From Bacteroidales bacterium (lineage in GTDB: Bacteria > Bacteroidota > Bacteroidia > Bacteroidales > VadinHA17): a stretch of DNA of 35,489 bases. Numbering within the stretch: position 1 is the stretch's first letter; every line of letters begins with the position of its first letter. Below, piece after piece: positions 32,793-35,489 of the stretch. The position numbers were made by a program, and so were the translations under genes. Below the pieces are notes generated by a model that was given only the letters and a program-made list of their open reading frames with translations, made no database searches and was not told the origin of the DNA. Where the stretch lies: assembly GCA_021163295.1 (NCBI GenBank), contig JAGGXD010000180.1, positions 1 to 35,489 of the forward strand, written 5' to 3'.

Positions 32793-33926
32793 TTACTTTT
32801 TTATCAATTTTGCAAGCTTATTTACCATATCCAGAAATACAATTTTCCCATTAGCATTCGCTCCTATATGCAAGCTGGCCTGATTAAATTCATTGGTTAT
32901 TCCAAACACATTATCTTTATTAATAAACTTTGAGAAATTGACAGAAAAGTCTGATTCATATTGGGTCATTCTGTTTATTTCATCAGAAATTCCCTGATTT
33001 ATGTTTATAAAAAAGTTCTCGCGTATTATTCTTAGTCCATAGTCCAGAAATTGTTTTTGTGATTCCCGGCCCGTCCTGGCTATCTCTCCAACCCAATTAA
33101 GTATCCCCGTAATTTCATTAGTCCAGCATAATCTCATAAGTGCCCTGAATTTTTCGAAATGAAGTTGGTTTTCTTCCGCCCTTTCTAAAACATTTAAAGC
33201 CTTTAGATAATTACCATCAGCCAAATAGGCAGCATTTTTTATATTATCCTCCTCAAGATCAAACCCTTGCTGAAGAGCCAAAAGTATCTCCGCCTCTTCC
33301 AGTTTAGGGATCCTTATCACCTGAACCCTTGAATAGATTGTAGGTAAAATATTGGTTGAATTCTCAGTAACCATCAGAAATAGTGTTTTTGAAGGAGGTT
33401 CCTCAATAATTTTCAGAAGTTTATTCGCGGCTGACTTATTCATTTTTTCAGGTAACCAGATTATTACCACTTTATACTCCGACTCATAGCTTTTCAAACT
33501 AAGTTTTCGAATAATTTCATTACTCTCTGCCACATTAATAAACCCTTGTTTGTTTTCCAGTCCAATCGCTTTGTACCATTCCGCAGGATTCAGGTATGGA
33601 TTTTCAATGAATGAAACTCTCCACTCTTCCAGGAATTTATCAGTTAACGGTTCCTTAACTTTAGGGGTAGAAGCAACAGGTAAAATAAAATGCAGATCAG
33701 GATGTATTAGTTTGGAATACTTAAAACATGAATGGCATGTTCCACATGAATCATTCCCGCTTCTGTTTTCACATGATATATATTGAGCATAAGCTATGGC
33801 TAATGGTAAACTACCTGCCCCTTCAGGTCCGGAAAACAACTGGGCATGACTTACCCTGTTTTCTTCAACCGTTTTTATAAGCTTCTTCTTAATCTCCTCC
33901 TGTCCAATTATATCCTTAAAAAGCAT
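32793..33926 (-). CDS. holB: DNA polymerase III delta-prime subunit
   Basis: 377 residues of the AAA+ clamp-loader family. Delta-prime opens no ATP site itself and serves as the stator of the clamp loader. Accordingly, the P-loop is degenerate (G33-P-E-G-A-G-S-L40, lacking the Lys-Thr). The zinc module is C52, C61, C64, C67, with the spacing of E. coli HolB. S-A-A-N-K-L-L-K-I-I-E-E-P-P is the family's conserved helix. The C-terminal collar domain is shorter and divergent, as in other Bacteroidota. It starts the gene string running into ricT. Confidence 0.92.
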   Translation of the reverse strand: MLFKDIIGQEEIKKKLIKTVEENRVSHAQLFSGPEGAGSLPLAIAYAQYISCENRSGNDSCGTCHSCFKYSKLIHPDLHFILPVASTPKVKEPLTDKFLEEWRVSFIENPYLNPAEWYKAIGLENKQGFINVAESNEIIRKLSLKSYESEYKVVIIWLPEKMNKSAANKLLKIIEEPPSKTLFLMVTENSTNILPTIYSRVQVIRIPKLEEAEILLALQQGFDLEEDNIKNAAYLADGNYLKALNVLERAEENQLHFEKFRALMRLCWTNEITGILNWVGEIARTGRESQKQFLDYGLRIIRENFFININQGISDEINRMTQYESDFSVNFSKFINKDNVFGITNEFNQASLHIGANANGKIVFLDMVNKLAKLIKK

Positions 33927-33953
33927 GTAGAATCTGTTCTTTTATTAAGCAAA

Positions 33954-33961
33954 CAAAGGTA
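33954..33961 (-). promoter_or_regulatory. -7 element upstream of holB
   Basis: On the minus strand TACCTTTG matches TAnnTTTG, 27 bases before the holB ATG at 33926. No TTG is seen at the -33 position. Confidence 0.45.
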
Positions 33962-34013
33962 ACGAAATCATTATAATTTATGACAGTTGGCATGGACATT
34001 CCTTATTTATGAT

Positions 34014-34021
34014 TAATTTTG
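34014..34021 (+). promoter_or_regulatory. -7 element upstream of pgk
   Basis: TAATTTTG matches TAnnTTTG. A TTG at 33987-33989 lies 24 bases upstream, slightly too far compared with the 21 seen at tRNA-Cys and gltX. It would give a leader of about 94 bases, which includes AT-rich TTTTAAATTTTTAATTT repeats at 34077-34114. Confidence 0.4.
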
Positions 34022-34118
34022 CAGAAAGAAGTGATGCTGGATGCCGGTTACTGGTTACTATCATGAAACCTTGAACTTTTAAATTTTTAATTTATAATTT
34101 TAAATTTTTAATTTTATT

Positions 34119-35312
34119 ATGAAAACTATTGACAATTACGATTTTACAGGAAAAAAGGCAATTATCAGGGTCGATTTTAATGTACCAATTAATGAAAAGC
34201 TTGAGGTTGCTGATGATACACGCATAAAAGCAGCGCTACCTACTATAAAAAAGATTCTCTCTTCAGGTGGTTCCACTATCTTAATGTCGCATCTTGGTCG
34301 TCCGAAAGGTGAATATGAAGAGAAATTTTCTCTTAAAAATATTGTACCACGCCTTTCTGAATTACTCGAAAAAGAGGTGAAATTTGCACAGGATTGCGTA
34401 GGTGAAAAAACATCCGGAATCGTAAATGAACTTAAACCCGGAGATGTTCTTCTGCTGGAAAACCTGAGATTCCATAAAGAAGAAAAAAACGGTGAAGAAT
34501 CATTTGCCAAAAAACTGGCAGCTCTTGCAGATGTATATGTAAATGATGCTTTTGGCACCGCTCACAGGGCACATGCTTCAACCACTATAATTGCAAAATT
34601 CTTCCCCGAAGAAAAAATGTTCGGATACCTTATCGGTAACGAATTACAAAGTATGGATAAGGTACTGCACCAGCCCGAAAAACCCTTTACTGCAATTATG
34701 GGCGGTGCTAAAGTGTCTGATAAGATAGAGGTTATTGAAAACCTGCTTGATAAAGTTGATAATCTGATAATTGGTGGAGGAATGACATATACTTTTATAA
34801 AAGCAAGAGGTGGTAAGATCGGAACCTCTCTTGTTGAAGAAGACAAGCTTGATATGGCAAACGATTTAATAAAAAAAGCTGAAGCAAAAAATGTAAAGCT
34901 TTACCTGCCGGTGGATAATGTGATTGCCGATAAATTTGAAAATGATGCAAAAACAGATGAAACTCCTGTCGATGAAGTCCCTGACGGATGGATGGGACTG
35001 GATATCGGACAAAAAACAATCGAAGGTTTTTCGGAAATAATTAAACACTCTAAAACCATTCTGTGGAACGGACCTATGGGAGTGTTTGAAATGTCAAGTT
35101 TCCAGAAAGGTACGGAAACTATTGCCAGAGTAATTGCCGAAACAACAGAAAAAGGAGCATATAGTCTGATTGGCGGAGGCGACTCGGTTGCTGCAATAAA
35201 TAAATATAACCTGAAGGATAAAGTAAGCTACGTTTCAACAGGTGGTGGCGCAATGCTTGAGTATATTGAAGGGAAGGAATTGCCAGGTGTTAAGGCAATA
35301 CGGGAAGAATGA
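34119..35312 (+). CDS. pgk: Phosphoglycerate kinase
   Basis: 397 residues, full length. It transfers phosphate between 1,3-bisphosphoglycerate and ADP in glycolysis and gluconeogenesis, in the cytosol. R17-V-D-F-N-V-P is the substrate-binding signature, S-H-L-G-R-P (58-63) carries the phosphate-binding His and Arg, [10 protein letters not shown] is the nucleotide-side Lys region, and G-G-G-D-S-V-A-A and S-T-G-G-G-A-M-L-E are the C-terminal ATP loops. It is divergent from holB and stands alone; no gap gene is within the window. Confidence 0.97.
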   Translation: MKTIDNYDFTGKKAIIRVDFNVPINEKLEVADDTRIKAALPTIKKILSSGGSTILMSHLGRPKGEYEEKFSLKNIVPRLSELLEKEVKFAQDCVGEKTSGIVNELKPGDVLLLENLRFHKEEKNGEESFAKKLAALADVYVNDAFGTAHRAHASTTIIAKFFPEEKMFGYLIGNELQSMDKVLHQPEKPFTAIMGGAKVSDKIEVIENLLDKVDNLIIGGGMTYTFIKARGGKIGTSLVEEDKLDMANDLIKKAEAKNVKLYLPVDNVIADKFENDAKTDETPVDEVPDGWMGLDIGQKTIEGFSEIIKHSKTILWNGPMGVFEMSSFQKGTETIARVIAETTEKGAYSLIGGGDSVAAINKYNLKDKVSYVSTGGGAMLEYIEGKELPGVKAIREE

Positions 35313-35420
35313 CTCGCAAAGACGCAAAGAAGAAAAGAAGAGAAATGTGAAGAAAGAAAAGAAGAAGAAAAAATGTAAAATATAGAATGTAGAATGTAAA
35401 ATAAAAAAAGAAGAAAAGGG
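35313..35420. repeat. Purine-rich low-complexity repeat after pgk
   Basis: CGCAAAGACGCAAAG opens the stretch and is followed by AAGAAAAGAAG and ATAGAATGTAGAATGTA units. No terminator hairpin or ORF is visible. The remaining bases to the window end are AT-rich with nothing recognisable. Confidence 0.55.
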
Positions 35421-35489
35421 AAAAAAGAGTATTTGTAATTTTTAATTTAACATTTGGTTCTTAAATTCAAAATTTGCTTGACCTTATAT

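Noticed and set aside
33800-33830. Degenerate P-loop of HolB as evidence of a broken gene
   Set aside because: Delta-prime subunits normally lack a working Walker A motif; the zinc cysteines and length are intact.

Overview
The window looks chromosomal and comes from a member of the Bacteroidota, probably an environmental Bacteroidales- or Marinilabiliales-like lineage. The main reasons are PorX (response regulator fused to a PglZ domain), a PorW/SprE-type TPR lipoprotein and GldH, all linked to type IX secretion or gliding. Supporting signs are an Oar-like TonB-dependent receptor, Shine-Dalgarno-poor starts, and promoters of the Bacteroidota type TTG-N21-TAnnTTTG, seen intact upstream of tRNA-Cys and gltX. 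No database search was possible; all calls rest on motifs and remembered family features.

Layout. (1) Positions 1-1894 form an AT-rich accessory-looking stretch: the 3' end of a PD-(D/E)XK nuclease, a voltage-gated ion channel with a calcium-channel-like filter (TMEGW), and a NYN-domain putative ribonuclease. (2) Positions 1895-2300 are a dense block of hairpins and direct and inverted repeats next to tRNA-Cys(GCA), on the 3' side of the tRNA, the side where integrative elements normally insert. (3) Positions 2394-8445 hold housekeeping genes: folB, glnS, a secreted C69 dipeptidase, a small TPR protein and gltX. (4) Positions 8597-14412 hold threonine degradation (tdh, kbl), followed on the same strand by an AMP-forming acyl-CoA synthetase, a stand-alone acyl carrier protein and a second KBL-like alpha-oxoamine synthase. 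(5) Positions 14423-20568 (minus strand) carry a coenzyme-B12-dependent ribonucleotide reductase and the TonB-dependent receptor. (6) Positions 20696-28391 (minus) carry waaA, ald, tsaE, porX and porW. (7) Positions 28489-33926 (minus) carry an NfuA-like Fe-S protein, the Mrp/ApbC ATPase, an alkyltransferase-like protein, trmB, gldH, ricT and holB; ricT, gldH, trmB and the ATL gene overlap or abut. (8) pgk (plus) closes the window.

Best candidates for something new are the AMP-ligase/ACP/alpha-oxoamine synthase triad beside tdh-kbl, which suggests an aminoketone-forming route using carrier-bound acyl groups, and the nuclease/ion channel/NYN neighbourhood at tRNA-Cys, which could be the edge of a defence or mobile island. 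Both are inferences from gene content and order.
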